Source: Terramyces sp. JEL0728 (lineage: Eukaryota > Chytridiomycota > Chytridiomycetes > Rhizophydiales > Terramycetaceae). From it: a stretch of DNA of 50,135 bases. The stretch covers positions 1-50,135 of the forward strand of contig JADIIU010000095.1 in the NCBI GenBank assembly GCA_027603945.1, given 5' to 3'. A program made the translations under genes and the position numbers. Below the pieces are notes generated by a model. It was given only the letters and a program-made list of their open reading frames with translations, did no database searches and was not told the DNA's origin. This document shows, one piece after another, positions 9,924 through 21,237 of this stretch. Each line of letters starts with the position of its first letter. Positions within the stretch are counted from its first letter, which is position 1.

Positions 9924-11870
9924 ATGGGCTTACTCAAAGGATTCAACCGAGAAGTATTCCGCTTAAAATCAAGGAGAATCGCATTTGGCATATTCAAAAC
10001 CATCTTTTCCAAATACGCAATCATAGTTTATTTGCTAGGACTTTTATCACTTGGTTTATTCCCTTCGAAATTACTACACGATCATGCGAGACCGGATGAA
10101 AAAGCGCTGCTAATTGGACAAGTAACGAGATATTACAACTATGGAGATTCGTACAAATTCGTATTACCGGAAAGTATATGGGAACTTGATAATGAAAAAC
10201 GGGCGGAAGAATTGCAAGGGCAATTTGAGCTTTTGGGGTTGGACACTTCACTGCAATCGTTTCAGTTGAATAGAGAAGGGGAAGTTATCAAGGGAAAGAA
10301 TGTGCATGGGATTCTTCGAGCTCCAAGAGGCGAAGGAACAGAAACTATAGTAATTTCTGCTCCGCAATACGTCTATAATGGTGGTATTAATCGTAACGGA
10401 ATTCAGTTACTATTCAGTTTCGCTCAATTCTGTAAAAGTATTTTCCGTCTGATTTAGAATTTTCATTTTGGTCCAAGGATATCCTGTTTTTGATTACTGA
10501 CCAGGAATACGTTGGAACACTAAGTTGGCTAGAGGCTTACCATGGATTTACATCTGCAAATAATTTGGAATTTGATGGGCTAACCAATCACGCTGGTTCA
10601 ATTGTCTCAGTTTTGAATTTGGAGTTTGAAGGGACAGGAGGCTACTCTTCAGTTGCTCTTCATCCAATCGGTGTGAATGGCAGGCTATCTAATGCTGATT
10701 TGATCACTACTGCAGTTTTTAGCTTTGATTATGCTGGGATTCTGGTTGTTTTGCATGAGGACGGAACACATCCTGCCCACCAACTGGGAGAATATGGCTA
10801 TTACAATAGTGCGCTCAAGAATCTATGGTCTTTTATCAAAGTTCAGGCGCTTGGATTCCCCACTAGGAATCACGTTTTATTCCCACGCTATAATATTGAA
10901 TCAATCACATTGTCAGGCGTCAAAGGAGAGCAGGAAAACATAGATGTAACTAAGATCGGGCTGTAATACTTACTAATGATAGCGCTATTGAAACTGCATG
11001 CAGATCGCTTAACAATTTGTTGGAAAAGTTTCACCATGCTTATTGGTTCTACTTTATGCCCTCTGCATTTGACTTCATCCCTATTTCAAAGTATGTAGCT
11101 CCACTAGCTATCTTGATTGCGACTCTAATTGCCCAAAGTGCGCAAATATGGGTTACTTCTGGCGAGCTGCAGGTTGCTCCACCGAAAGGCTATGTACGGA
11201 AGCCGTGGAAATACGTACAAAGAGAGTACGGGTCTAGTTCCTTTTCCAACAGGATCAGACCTGTTTATATGCCTGTACTAACTCTGGCTTTTAGCTTCTT
11301 GTTTCCAATGGCGGTGTTTTCCATAGTAGATATTGTCCAGTTCACGGTAAAAACCCAACTGGATTCGGTAAGTTGATTTTAAACCAGGCATTATTTATGT
11401 TTGCGGCCATATTTGTTGGACAGCAAACCATGACTTGGTTTATGATTCCGCTGTTGCAGCGATTAATATGTGCAGATGCTGGAGCTTCTCGATCAACTAC
11501 AGCTGCAGTATGGCTAGTCCTGAAATCATTCATATTGGCTTTAATGGGGCTGTTTCTCTTTTCCATTGCGACAATGAATCCAAGCTTGTCTCTGCTTATA
11601 TCAATACCTGTGGTTCCTGTATTCCTTTTGATCAAGCCAACTGCCAACATTTTCTATTACGTGCAAATGTTTGTCCTGGTAGCATTTTCCCCACCAGTGC
11701 TTTTGTTTATATATGCGGTTATTCAGCAAGATCATTTAGCTGCTGCCGAGTTATTGACAAATAGCTACTTTTATTGGGAGTTGTTTGGCGGGCTGCTGCT
11801 CCCTTGGATAGCACTTGCATATTGGCCGCTTAATATGGCTGCTCAGGTAATGATTTCGATGGAACTTTAA
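9924..11870 (+). CDS. GAA1: GPI transamidase subunit GAA1/GPAA1
   Basis: Four exons, 628 residues; three introns, each 20 nt (10438-10457, 10963-10982, 11368-11387). A hydrophobic segment near residues 30-50 (IIVYLLGLLSLGLFPSK) anchors the protein. A large lumenal domain follows with GKNVHGILRAPRGEGTETIVI, FWSKDILFLITDQ and WLEAYHGF, and the C-terminus carries several hydrophobic helices. This pattern matches GAA1/GPAA1, the M28-peptidase-like subunit of the ER complex that attaches GPI anchors to proteins. It starts 91 bp after the kinase stop on the same strand. Confidence 0.9.
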
Positions 11871-12049
11871 TAAATACCAGAAATATATCAGCATTGTGAG
11901 GTTACAACCGCCAAAAGAGTTTCGATGAGCCATACGCTGCTCCTGGAATAATATTTACTATGCATTATTAAAATATCAGTAAAATAAGAGTGCTTTTTCT
12001 ACCATGATCCAGAAATATATTTTGCCAAACAAAAATTGGGCAATCTGAA

Positions 12050-13842
12050 ATGCCTGAACTGCAGCAAATAACAGCGAACCCACAACACTATCCAATTCAA
12101 TTGAAATCGTGGAAAGTTTCGGTGGACGATACAGTAGAAAAGAACCAGATTCTTGGAATTTACGAATATTTGACTGAAGATGATGTATCTACAAGGTGCG
12201 AAATCAAAGCTCCCTATGCAGGAACCATAGAGGAACTTGGAGAGCCAGAAGCAATATTCACTGATGAGTAGATTTTACTAATGAAAGTGAGCCTGTATGT
12301 GCTATTAGAGAGAGCTGTGCTCACGATGTTCAGTACCACGGAATATGCACTCAATGTGGAAAAGATTTGACTTTTGGACACTTTACGGGAACTGACGTGA
12401 GGAGAGCTACAATAAATTTAACCCATGACGATCGCGGTGTAAAGTTGTCAAGAAATGTACATCAACCTGACAATAGGAAGCAACTCGAATCGAAAAAGTG
12501 AATACAGATAGATTAATCAGCCACAAGAAGCTTTCTTTACTTTTGGATTTGGATCAGACTGTAGTCCACGCAACCACTGATCATACAATAAATGAATGGC
12601 TGGTCGATCAGCCAGTCATCCAAGAACAAATATATTCATTTACCTTGGGCGGCTCGGATACGGTTTATTATGTTAAACTACGGTATTCTTTTATTTGACG
12701 ACAGGCCGGGAACTAAAGAATTTCTAGAAGCAGTTCATGAAAAGTATGAAATGCATATATATACCATGGGAACAAGGAATTATGCACACGCAATTGCAAA
12801 TGCGATAGATCCAGCCAAAAAGTATTTCTCAGAAAGAATCTTGTCTCGCGACGATAGTGGGAGTAATTTCAAATTTATCAAGGCTTTATTCATAAAAGTA
12901 TCCAGCGGCTATTCCCGGTTGACCAATCGATGGTTGTCGCAATTGATGATAGAGCAGATGTGTGGCATTGGTCTCCTCATCTGATAAAAATAAGACCATG
13001 TAAATTCATTTTAAACTAGACAACTTTTTCATTGGGACAGGAGATATCAATGAACCCTTAAAAGAAAATCCTTCTGAGGCTATACCTGCTCCCGAGACTG
13101 CTGACACAGCTGAATCCACTAAAACTGACGAATTCAAAGCCCCAGCTCCTCGATCACCAAAGAAGCAAAGACAGCAAATAATAGAGGACGATAATGACTT
13201 GTCTTACATATCTACAATTCTTCATCAACTGCATACAGAATACTATGAACGATTCACTCAAAATGCGCCTTTGCCCAACGTTGGGCTAATTCTACCCAGT
13301 CTCCGTAAATCAGTATTACAAAATGTCCATATTGTATTCAGCGGCATAATTCCACTTGTCCAAGATGTCAGGACGCACGAATTATGGATCCAAGCCCAAC
13401 AATTTGGAGCTACTTGCCACCATGAACTAAACTCTACAGTTACCCACGTATTGGCGAAAAAGGCAAGCTTTACTAATATAGACTGGTACCAATAAAGTGA
13501 ACCAAGCAAAAAACATGGACATATGGATCGTAACTCCCGATTGGTACTTTTATATAACTCAGGTTGACAGATTCCATCATGCAATGGCAGAAAGTGAACG
13601 AAGAAGATTATATACTTGATCCGTCGTTCCTCAAAGTCGCCGAACCTATTTTACTTGATGAAGAATGGGATACGATGGATAAGGAGGTAGCTGATGCTCT
13701 TGGATCAGATGAAGATGGCGAAGAGTCAGATGATGAAGATGAAGGCGATGATTTTGATCTAGACGATGATGATTGGCTTGAATCAGAGATTAATGCTACT
13801 TTAAATACTAACAAGCGCAAGTTTGATGATGCAAATATATAA
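12050..13842 (+). CDS. FCP1: RNA polymerase II CTD phosphatase FCP1
   Basis: Eight exons, 550 residues; introns 12268-12287, 12457-12476, 12683-12704, 12863-12882, 13000-13019, 13463-13481 (a GC-AG intron) and 13544-13562, all 19-22 nt. The order is: lipoyl-like N-terminal module (IKAPYAGTIEELG), a Cys pair (CAHD...CTQC), the FCP homology domain with catalytic LLLDLDQTVVHAT, MHIYTMGTRNYA, RDDSGSFIHKSIQRLFP and VVAIDDRADVWHW, then a BRCT domain (VTHVLAKKTGTNKVNQA...WIVTPDWLTDSI) and an acidic tail. FCP1 dephosphorylates Ser2/Ser5 of the Pol II CTD and recycles the polymerase. The gene converges on CAP-H with 22 bp between stops. Confidence 0.95.
13463..13481 (+). other. GC-AG ultrashort intron in FCP1
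   Basis: Sequence GCAAGCTTTACTAATATAG, 19 nt. Removing it joins VLAKK to TGTNKVNQAKN in the BRCT domain; leaving it in ends the frame within 15 codons. The donor is GCAAG rather than GTAAG. The branch-like CTAAT sits just before the acceptor. Confidence 0.85.
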
Positions 13843-13864
13843 TAATTAATTCACTTGGATTTAT

Positions 13865-15913
13865 TTAGGAAATTATCAATTCTTTCATGTTGGAATCTCC
13901 TTGTATAGTCAGGTTGTTTTCGTTTGCCAAGTGCAAAACGCAGATAAAGCAGAACGCAACGGAGATATCCCTGCGTTGTTTAGGCTGATAGACTTGATCA
14001 AGTTTGGACACCATATGAGTAAAAGACTTTGCTTCCTTTTCATCGCTGATATTTTCCCAGAGGTTTTCTTTCAGTTTCTGCACGTCAACTCTCTTTGCTT
14101 GTCGTGCAAAGAAGATTGGCTTGGATTTCGTGCGAACTGGCTCTGACACAAGTTGATCGCCAAACTCTAGTTCGGCAGCACTAGAAATGTGCGCAGGAAT
14201 AGTCATTTGAGAAGGTAATTCATCGAGGGGATCGTCATTTACATCGTCGTCATCAAATCCACCAAAGTCGCCACCAACATCTACATTAATCAAATTTACC
14301 ATCATCCATGTCCATAGACTTATTTTCAATGGCGGGTTCATGGTTGTCCATTGCAGGAAGTTGAAAATCGCCGGTTAATTCCGCTCCAGGTTGAATTTGC
14401 GAGTGGTCCCGCGAGACTAAATTCTTGTGGTACTGCTTAATTTCTTGTATCTAGATTAATCAAGAATACTCTAAATGGTTTCAAGAATAAAGCTGTCATT
14501 TTTTCCCAGCTATACTTTAAATCTTCTGGTAGTAAGTGACTATCAGATGATTTGGAAGACTTTGAAAGCAGAGTGGATGTTTTTCCTTTCGCAAACAGGA
14601 CTTCAGGATCAATAATTTCCCCTTCGACAAATTCCAGAGTGGTTTTTGGTTTTCTCTTTGAAGCGGTTTTCGGAGCAGGTTCGGAATTCTTTTTGACTGA
14701 ACGCGACTTCCAAAATTCTGGCCCTGCCCAGTTTCTGCCTTTCTGTTCAAAGTATGCAAATCCGCTATCGTCTAGTGCTACAGAATTTTCAACCATTTGA
14801 ATAATTTGTTCAGTTTCTTGAGGAGTAATGGTGGTATTACCAACATCAAACACATTTGAAGTTTCATTGAATGACATATCACCTCCATTAAAATCACCTC
14901 CATTAAAATCCCCTCCATTAAAATCGCCTCCATTAAAATCACCTCCATTAAAATCGCCTCCAATGTCATTGAAATCTTGAGTATGGTCTACTTTGGCAAT
15001 CTGTTCTTCTTCATCAAAATTGGAAATGGTTTCCAAATGTTCTGCGTAGAAATCTTCTCTGTTTAAGGGAACAGTGAACTCTTCTGAGGATGGGTTGAAC
15101 TGGAAATTCGAGAATGTAGGACAGATTTCAAGCAAAGAGATATTTACCAACTTTGCGGAAAATTCAGCTACAGTTAACCAAAAAGTGCCTTTTAAATCCG
15201 ATAAATCTAAATCTTCATCCTCCCCCACAAAAAGATCAGCAGAATCAGACGCATCAAAAATTAAATTTCCATTAGGCGAAATATCCAAGTGGGATAGAAG
15301 AAGTCCTTTGGCACCACATTCATCAAAGTCTGAAGCGGTCTTTTGAAATAATGGATCAACAGTAAAATCCAGTTCAAATTCTTTCATTGAAAGTGCGCTG
15401 TTATCGTCCAAAGTCTTGGCTGCTTGCTGAATTTAGTCCTAGAATACCTTTCTCCGTTTGACGACCTTTTCTTCTCCCTCTACCGCTTCCTTTTCTTCTT
15501 CATTCCCAGCCAATCCAATTAGTAATTTCCTAGCCTCGGAATCAACTGAATCAATTCTCGACGTGTATACTTTAACACACCCGTCAAGTGTAAATGAAGC
15601 TTTTTGGAAGTTGATCGAATCCCCTTCCCTCAACAAAGTCATATCTGCAAAATAATCAATAAGAGCGAGATTCCAAGTGTTCTGAACATTGATTTTCTAT
15701 CTGTAAATTTAAAAGTACGTTATCTGCTGCAATTTTAAGCCATTCGTCAAATGACCTCTTTCTGTCTTCACTTGTGGTTCTGCTGCGTGGAGTTCCTCTT
15801 GGGGTTTGTGCTGGAGTCCCAAATGGCGATGGCGACAAGAAACCTCCAAACGACGGTCTTCCTTTTTTAAGCGGTGTCCCAAATGTTTTGTGTTTTGCTT
15901 CCCTCCCCAACAT
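13865..15913 (-). CDS. BRN1: Condensin complex kleisin subunit CAP-H/Brn1
   Basis: Five exons, 655 residues; introns 15697-15718, 15427-15447, 14451-14469 and 14281-14299 (19-22 nt). The N-terminal kleisin signature appears after splicing: DNKINVQNTWNLALIDYFADM. Also typical are FTLDGCVKVYTSRIDSVDSE, WAGPEFWKS, FLKPFR and the C-terminal block RVDVQKLKENLWENI...DISVAFCFICVLHLANENNL. CAP-H links the SMC2/SMC4 heads and recruits the HEAT subunits during chromosome condensation. A run of DFNGG repeats lies in the disordered middle (14881-14965). The start ATG at 15913 precedes a Ser/Pro/Gly-rich segment with likely phosphorylation sites. Confidence 0.93.
14881..14965 (-). repeat. 15-nt tandem repeat encoding DFNGG
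   Basis: Five near-identical 15-nt units and one partial unit sit in frame within CAP-H, encoding a DFNGG run. The copies differ only at a third-codon position, which suggests recent expansion. Confidence 0.9.
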
Positions 15914-16240
15914 TTTGAGATTTATTTTGATTTCTGGACAAATTCGGAATCTCCATATTTAAGTGCTCCCGCTAGATCCAAATCGTTAGATGTCATATAA
16001 CTGGATCTATCCTCGCAGCCAAGTACTGATCGCTTTCATTATGGCAATTAGTGATCTTTAAAAACCAAATTTAGTGGTGCAGCAGAAATTCCATGCAGGT
16101 AGCTAATATAAGAGCACGCAAGCGGCCAGAATTCATTATTGTGGTTTATCGCTGGTTGCAGGTTGAAATAGAACAATGAGTATCCATGACAATGCTACTA
16201 TAATAAAGGCAATAAATAATTTGACATTCAAAAATCTAAA
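15914..16240. other. Divergent intergenic region between CAP-H and the gene at 16241
   Basis: 327 bp that must contain both promoters. A minus-strand frame (16136-16336) ends in a hydrophobic segment (LFIAFIIVALSWILIVLF) but has no ATG and overlaps the neighbouring start, so it is not called. Confidence 0.4.
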
Positions 16241-17030
16241 ATGGTTGCCCAAGCAATTCCAAAGCCTTATACTGAGACTGCAACACCAAGACCTCAAAGG
16301 CGTCACTATTTTGACAGCTTTGCGCGGTACACTCAATGTAACCTAGAAATTTGGAAACGAAAATCATTACATCAGATGTACAGGCAGAAACTTCAAACTC
16401 CACTTATAGCGAGGATTTTGTCCCTGCTGAGAAGCAATATATTACCGTTGGTAAAGAACCTCGACGAACGAGACGTGTATATGATCCCCATGCGCCTCCA
16501 TTAAACGATTTAGCAGTATATATCGCTAAATTAGGTGCTGGAACAAAGGGCAAAGCAATTCAATATATCAATCACATCCCCAAAAATCAAGAACGCGGAC
16601 GAGTTGCTTTATTTATCCACCTACCAAGTTGGGTACGACAAGAAATGCACCAAGACAGGTACAAGCAACTGACATAGTCAATTCCTCAAAGATCCATTAC
16701 TTTGACGAGCTTCCCGCCAAACAACGGCAATCTGCATCACAATCACTCTACCAATCTTCATTTGACAAGCAGCCAGAGGTTGACAAGGAAAAACTAAACA
16801 ACCCAGGAAAAGAGCACGCCATGACAAAAATGTTGTACCAAGTAGTTACTCCCAACTTGACTGCACGCGACTTGTTCCACTCAGGCGGACCATTAAGAAA
16901 CGCAACAGCTTACAAATTCGATTTTCAAAATGCAAATAGATTTACACCATCAGTGCCAGCAGAACGGCCTAAACCGGTCTTTATACACACTCCCCGCGCT
17001 ATAAAATATCGAAAATGGGCAGAACAATAA
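16241..17030 (+). CDS. Unrecognised protein next to TTLL1, possible axonemal protein
   Basis: Three exons, 247 residues; introns 16327-16346 (20 nt, well supported by the frame change) and 16603-16628 (26 nt, starting GTTG; the only option found that joins the two long frames). The protein is basic and Pro-rich with blocks RVYDPHAPPLNDLAVYIAKL, IHYFDELPAKQRQSASQSLY and KMLYQVVTPNLTARDLFHSG, and has no membrane segment. No family was recognised. It converges on a TTLL1-type polyglutamylase with only 7 bp between stop codons. Lack of domains and this neighbour make a microtubule-associated role conceivable, but that is inference only. Confidence 0.6.
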
Positions 17031-17037
17031 AATGTTA

Positions 17038-18324
<1,287 letters not shown>

Positions 18325-18410
18325 GAAACTAAAACTACGCGTTCAGCTCATCGCGAACAAAAGGTATTACTAGGTATATATATTTTAAAAATGTTATTGT
18401 ATAAATTGCA

Positions 18411-19098
18411 TTAAGGTTTACGGAATTCTACAGTTAGTGGAGCCATACCATTCAACACAGGGAAAATGTTTTCAAATGCTTGATAAATTTCTTCTCGCAC
18501 TTTGGCGCCTGTCAATACAATCTTTCCGGAAACGAAAATAAGTAATACGATCTTTGGCTTTACCATTCTATAAATTAACCCTGGGAAAAGTTCGGGTTCA
18601 TACTATGGTTAAAGCACATCCATACACTTGAGAAATGACCGTGGGCAAATGCGAGCCCTTCCAGACGTACTGGGAACTTTACATCACAAGAACCGACAAT
18701 ATTTTGAATCTTAAAGTCGGTAAACTTTGCCTGGAACCCCAATTTCTGTACAATTCTGGCATACTTTCTTGCTGCCAATTTAGATTGCTCTTCACTCTTT
18801 GCACCAGTCACTACCATCTTTCCAGAAGCGAAAATCAGAGCTGTGGTTTTTGGTTCTCTGATACGCATGATAACAGCAGCGAAACGCTACTGTCAAATGA
18901 ATAATACCTTTGGATTATATTCCGCATTTCTTGCGTGCAGTGCGATGGTCTTTAGATCTAATTTGCAATCAAGATTCACAGTTGCAACTATATTTCTGAA
19001 GTTCAAAATCAGACTTACTGTAAAGTAGGTACAATTCCAGAAGCATGTTGATTTTCTACTGGTGCGGATCCAGCAAATAAAGCAGGAGCTTTTGACAT
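18411..19098 (-). CDS. TBP: TATA-box-binding protein (TBP)
   Basis: Four exons, 206 residues; introns 18996-19018 (23 nt), 18887-18907 (21 nt) and 18603-18625 (23 nt). Both TBP repeats are intact: repeat 1 with [59 protein letters not shown]; repeat 2 with [57 protein letters not shown]. The N-terminal extension is short (~25 residues), as in yeast-like TBPs. It nucleates preinitiation complexes for Pol I, II and III. Its introns are slightly longer than those of neighbouring genes. Confidence 0.97.
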
Positions 19099-19405
19099 CT
19101 TTTTAGGAAACCAACTTACTTTAGATGTAAAAAAGAAAAGGAAGAATTTTTCAGACATTGGTTTTGATAACCCTCACACGAAAAATGATTGGTTGGTTTC
19201 ATTTCAGCCACATTTTCTTTGATTCAGCCTGTGAAACTTTTGTTTGATGATCTTGATGTTGCAGACGATTGGATCTATACTGGATTGCTTGCATCTTCCG
19301 AATTCCTATTAGGCGGAATGATCGCCTATTAAGACTCGAATAGGATAGAAATCGCACGTTTAACAAACAATAATATTCTTAAATACTAACAATTTATTTT
19401 ACAAG
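19099..19405. other. Gap with an unresolved plus-strand frame
   Basis: A plus-strand frame (about 19217-19332) ends VKLLFDDLDVADDWIYTGLL ASSEF and a TAA, and another upstream frame contains NFSDIGFDNPHTKNDWLVSF. They read like protein, but no ~20-nt intron joins them and no start was found. They may be a decayed gene fragment or chance frames. The TBP promoter also lies here. Confidence 0.3.
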
Positions 19406-19873
19406 CTAAAAGTGATCAATCTTTTGCGGTTGTTTGATATGGAAATTAGATTTGAGTTTAAAGTTCCTCCCAGTTGGACTACATACATGTTTTGTTGGAA
19501 GAAAAACTCCATTTGGGCCTTGCTGCGGTGGAGACGGTGCTTGAGGTTGTTGAGGAGTAGACGGTTGTTGAGGAGTAGATGGTTGTGATGGGGTTTGTGG
19601 AGGCATTGGCATCATTGTTGGCACTGGGACTTGTGGTGCAACAGTTGGTGCTGCAGTTTGCTGAACATCTGTCGTCGTTACAGCCGGGACAGCGGTTGTG
19701 GTTGCTTGTGCTGGAGGAAGATTGACACCATCACTTGTTGTTGCTCCAGCTGGCGGTGGTGGTAAGTTTACTGCAAGTTTGATATTATTGTAACTTGAAG
19801 GCACACCTAGCCCAGGCAATACCTGTGCAAAAGTATATGTAATTACAGTTAATAAAACAATATATATTTGCAT
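19406..19873 (-). CDS. Small secreted Pro/Thr-rich protein, relative of 6376-7578
   Basis: Single exon, 155 residues. A signal peptide (MQIYIVLLTVITYTFAQ) is followed by VLPGLGVPSSYNNIKL, closely matching QLPGLNVPTVFQHIQL in the gene at 6376-7578. A Pro/Thr/Gln-rich middle contains repeated PQQPSTPQQ. The end (KHVCSPTGRNFKLKSNFHIK) mirrors the KKCYANGPRKQ...GNIKP block of the same gene. The conserved parts are therefore the mature N-terminus and a Cys-containing basic block, separated by variable repeats. Probably exported; function unknown. Confidence 0.78.
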   Translation of the reverse strand: MQIYIVLLTVITYTFAQVLPGLGVPSSYNNIKLAVNLPPPPAGATTSDGVNLPPAQATTTAVPAVTTTDVQQTAAPTVAPQVPVPTMMPMPPQTPSQPSTPQQPSTPQQPQAPSPPQQGPNGVFLPTKHVCSPTGRNFKLKSNFHIKQPQKIDHF

Positions 19874-20237
19874 TTCTGAAAGGAATTAAATTCAAGGAAT
19901 CTGTTATATATGGCGGTTTCAAATTGTTGGAGCCAACGGCAGAGCCTCGTTGACGTGTATTAATCAAACGTGAAACATCAAAAAATAAGTTAAAAATCAA
20001 TATGGGAGAATACTGGCTTATAAATCGTATCGGCGAATGCGCTACTGCCCCCGCAAAGTACTTGTCCAACCACTTGAACTCAAAGATTCAAATTTGCGAA
20101 TTGTCCTGGCGGTTAGATTTCTTGGGACAGAGCAATGACGTCAAACAGTTGGGTATGTAATCGTGCTTGCAAATAATTCATCACCTCTGTCATAACTCTT
20201 GTGCAATTAATTAGAACCAAGCTTTATTCATAGTGTG
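19874..20237 (+). other. Gap with a possible short protein (20002-20160)
   Basis: An ATG at 20002 opens a 52-codon plus-strand frame ending at 20160, containing KIQICELSWRLDFLGQSND. This weakly resembles the Trp-Arg core of COMM domains, but the rest of such a protein was not found, so it is only a note. The remainder holds the promoter of the secreted gene and the 3' flank of the DUF1275 gene. Confidence 0.25.
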
Positions 20238-21173
20238 TTAGATCAATCTACTGCTTTCGTCAAATTCAGCATCGTTAGACTTTTTCGCAGCTACCACTGG
20301 CTGTAATTCGATTACATTAGCTTTGTCGGTATCAATATCCGCCAAAAAGTTCTTCATATCCGTGTTTAGCTTGGATTGATAGGTGTTTAAAGCGTGGTTG
20401 ACTTCTCCACTCTTTTCAAATGGCTTTTCGAGACCTGGGATGATTTCCGGCAACACATCATCCTGGAGCTTTTTGGCTGCTTCCTTGACGAATGGAAGAG
20501 AGAAATACACGAACGATGCCCCGCCAGTAAATATAACAGGAACGAATAAAGCACATTCTCTGAACCACAGCCATCCTAAATTGCCAAAAAATCCTCCAAC
20601 CAAGAACCCAACGAATATTGGAACATGAATCTTTAATCTCCACAGTTCGGCCTTGGAGTCAGAGCGACAAGATTGTCCTAAAATATTACCTATATCCGTT
20701 ACTAACCCAGTCATATGTGTAGTTCTAACTGCCATTCCAGAGAAACTGGTAACCATCGCGTTTTGGAGTCCACAGGCAAACGCAGCGCACCATTCGCCAA
20801 GAATATATTCTTGACTAAGGAATAAATACGATGCAAACAAAGCCCCAGATTCTATAGCCAGACACACACCGTACGGAGCTCCTAAAGTAAATTTATGGTC
20901 TCCAACAATAAACCCCGCAATAAAACATCCAAACATGAATGAAACTAGTACCGATGTAACGAGAACAAAGGTTTCAAAATCTTCAGCGAATGTAGAGATT
21001 GCTACACGAGAGACTAATCCTGTAACATGCGATACTGTCACGCCTACAATTAAAAGAGAGAAACCTGGAAAAATACCAGCCATCGAGACTACATTGATAT
21101 ATCCTGCATTCGCTGCTAATAGTGCTCCTCCAGCTACGATAGTATAGAATTCTTTGGCTGGAAGGTTATTCAT
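20238..21173 (-). CDS. DUF1275 (YoaK-family) multi-span membrane protein
   Basis: Single exon, 311 residues, start ATG at 21173. About six hydrophobic helices occupy residues ~10-235. Motifs typical of DUF1275 are present: AGYINVVSMAG near the N-terminus, SHVTGLVSR in helix 2, and GLQNAMVTSFSGMAVRTTHMTGLVTDIG in the middle (shown here as GLQNAMVTSF and RTTHMTGLVTDIG). The family is common in bacteria and present in fungi; its function is not established. The hydrophilic C-terminus (~70 residues) is probably cytosolic. It lies tandem to the OPT transporter on the same strand and, like it, is membrane-bound. Confidence 0.85.
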   Translation of the reverse strand: MNNLPAKEFYTIVAGGALLAANAGYINVVSMAGIFPGFSLLIVGVTVSHVTGLVSRVAISTFAEDFETFVLVTSVLVSFMFGCFIAGFIVGDHKFTLGAPYGVCLAIESGALFASYLFLSQEYILGEWCAAFACGLQNAMVTSFSGMAVRTTHMTGLVTDIGNILGQSCRSDSKAELWRLKIHVPIFVGFLVGGFFGNLGWLWFRECALFVPVIFTGGASFVYFSLPFVKEAAKKLQDDVLPEIIPGLEKPFEKSGEVNHALNTYQSKLNTDMKNFLADIDTDKANVIELQPVVAAKKSNDAEFDESSRLI

Positions 21174-21237
21174 TTTGGAAAAATTGAAATGACGTTATCC
21201 TACTTTTTTATCAAATATACTTTTATTCAACAAAACT

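Noticed and set aside
12050..12271. A separate 73-residue lipoyl-like gene upstream of FCP1
   Set aside because: A 20-nt intron at 12268-12287 joins it in frame to the FCP1 Cys-rich and catalytic regions.
16136..16336. Minus-strand frame ending in a membrane-like helix
   Set aside because: No ATG, it overlaps the start of the gene at 16241, and no acceptable intron connects it to an upstream exon.
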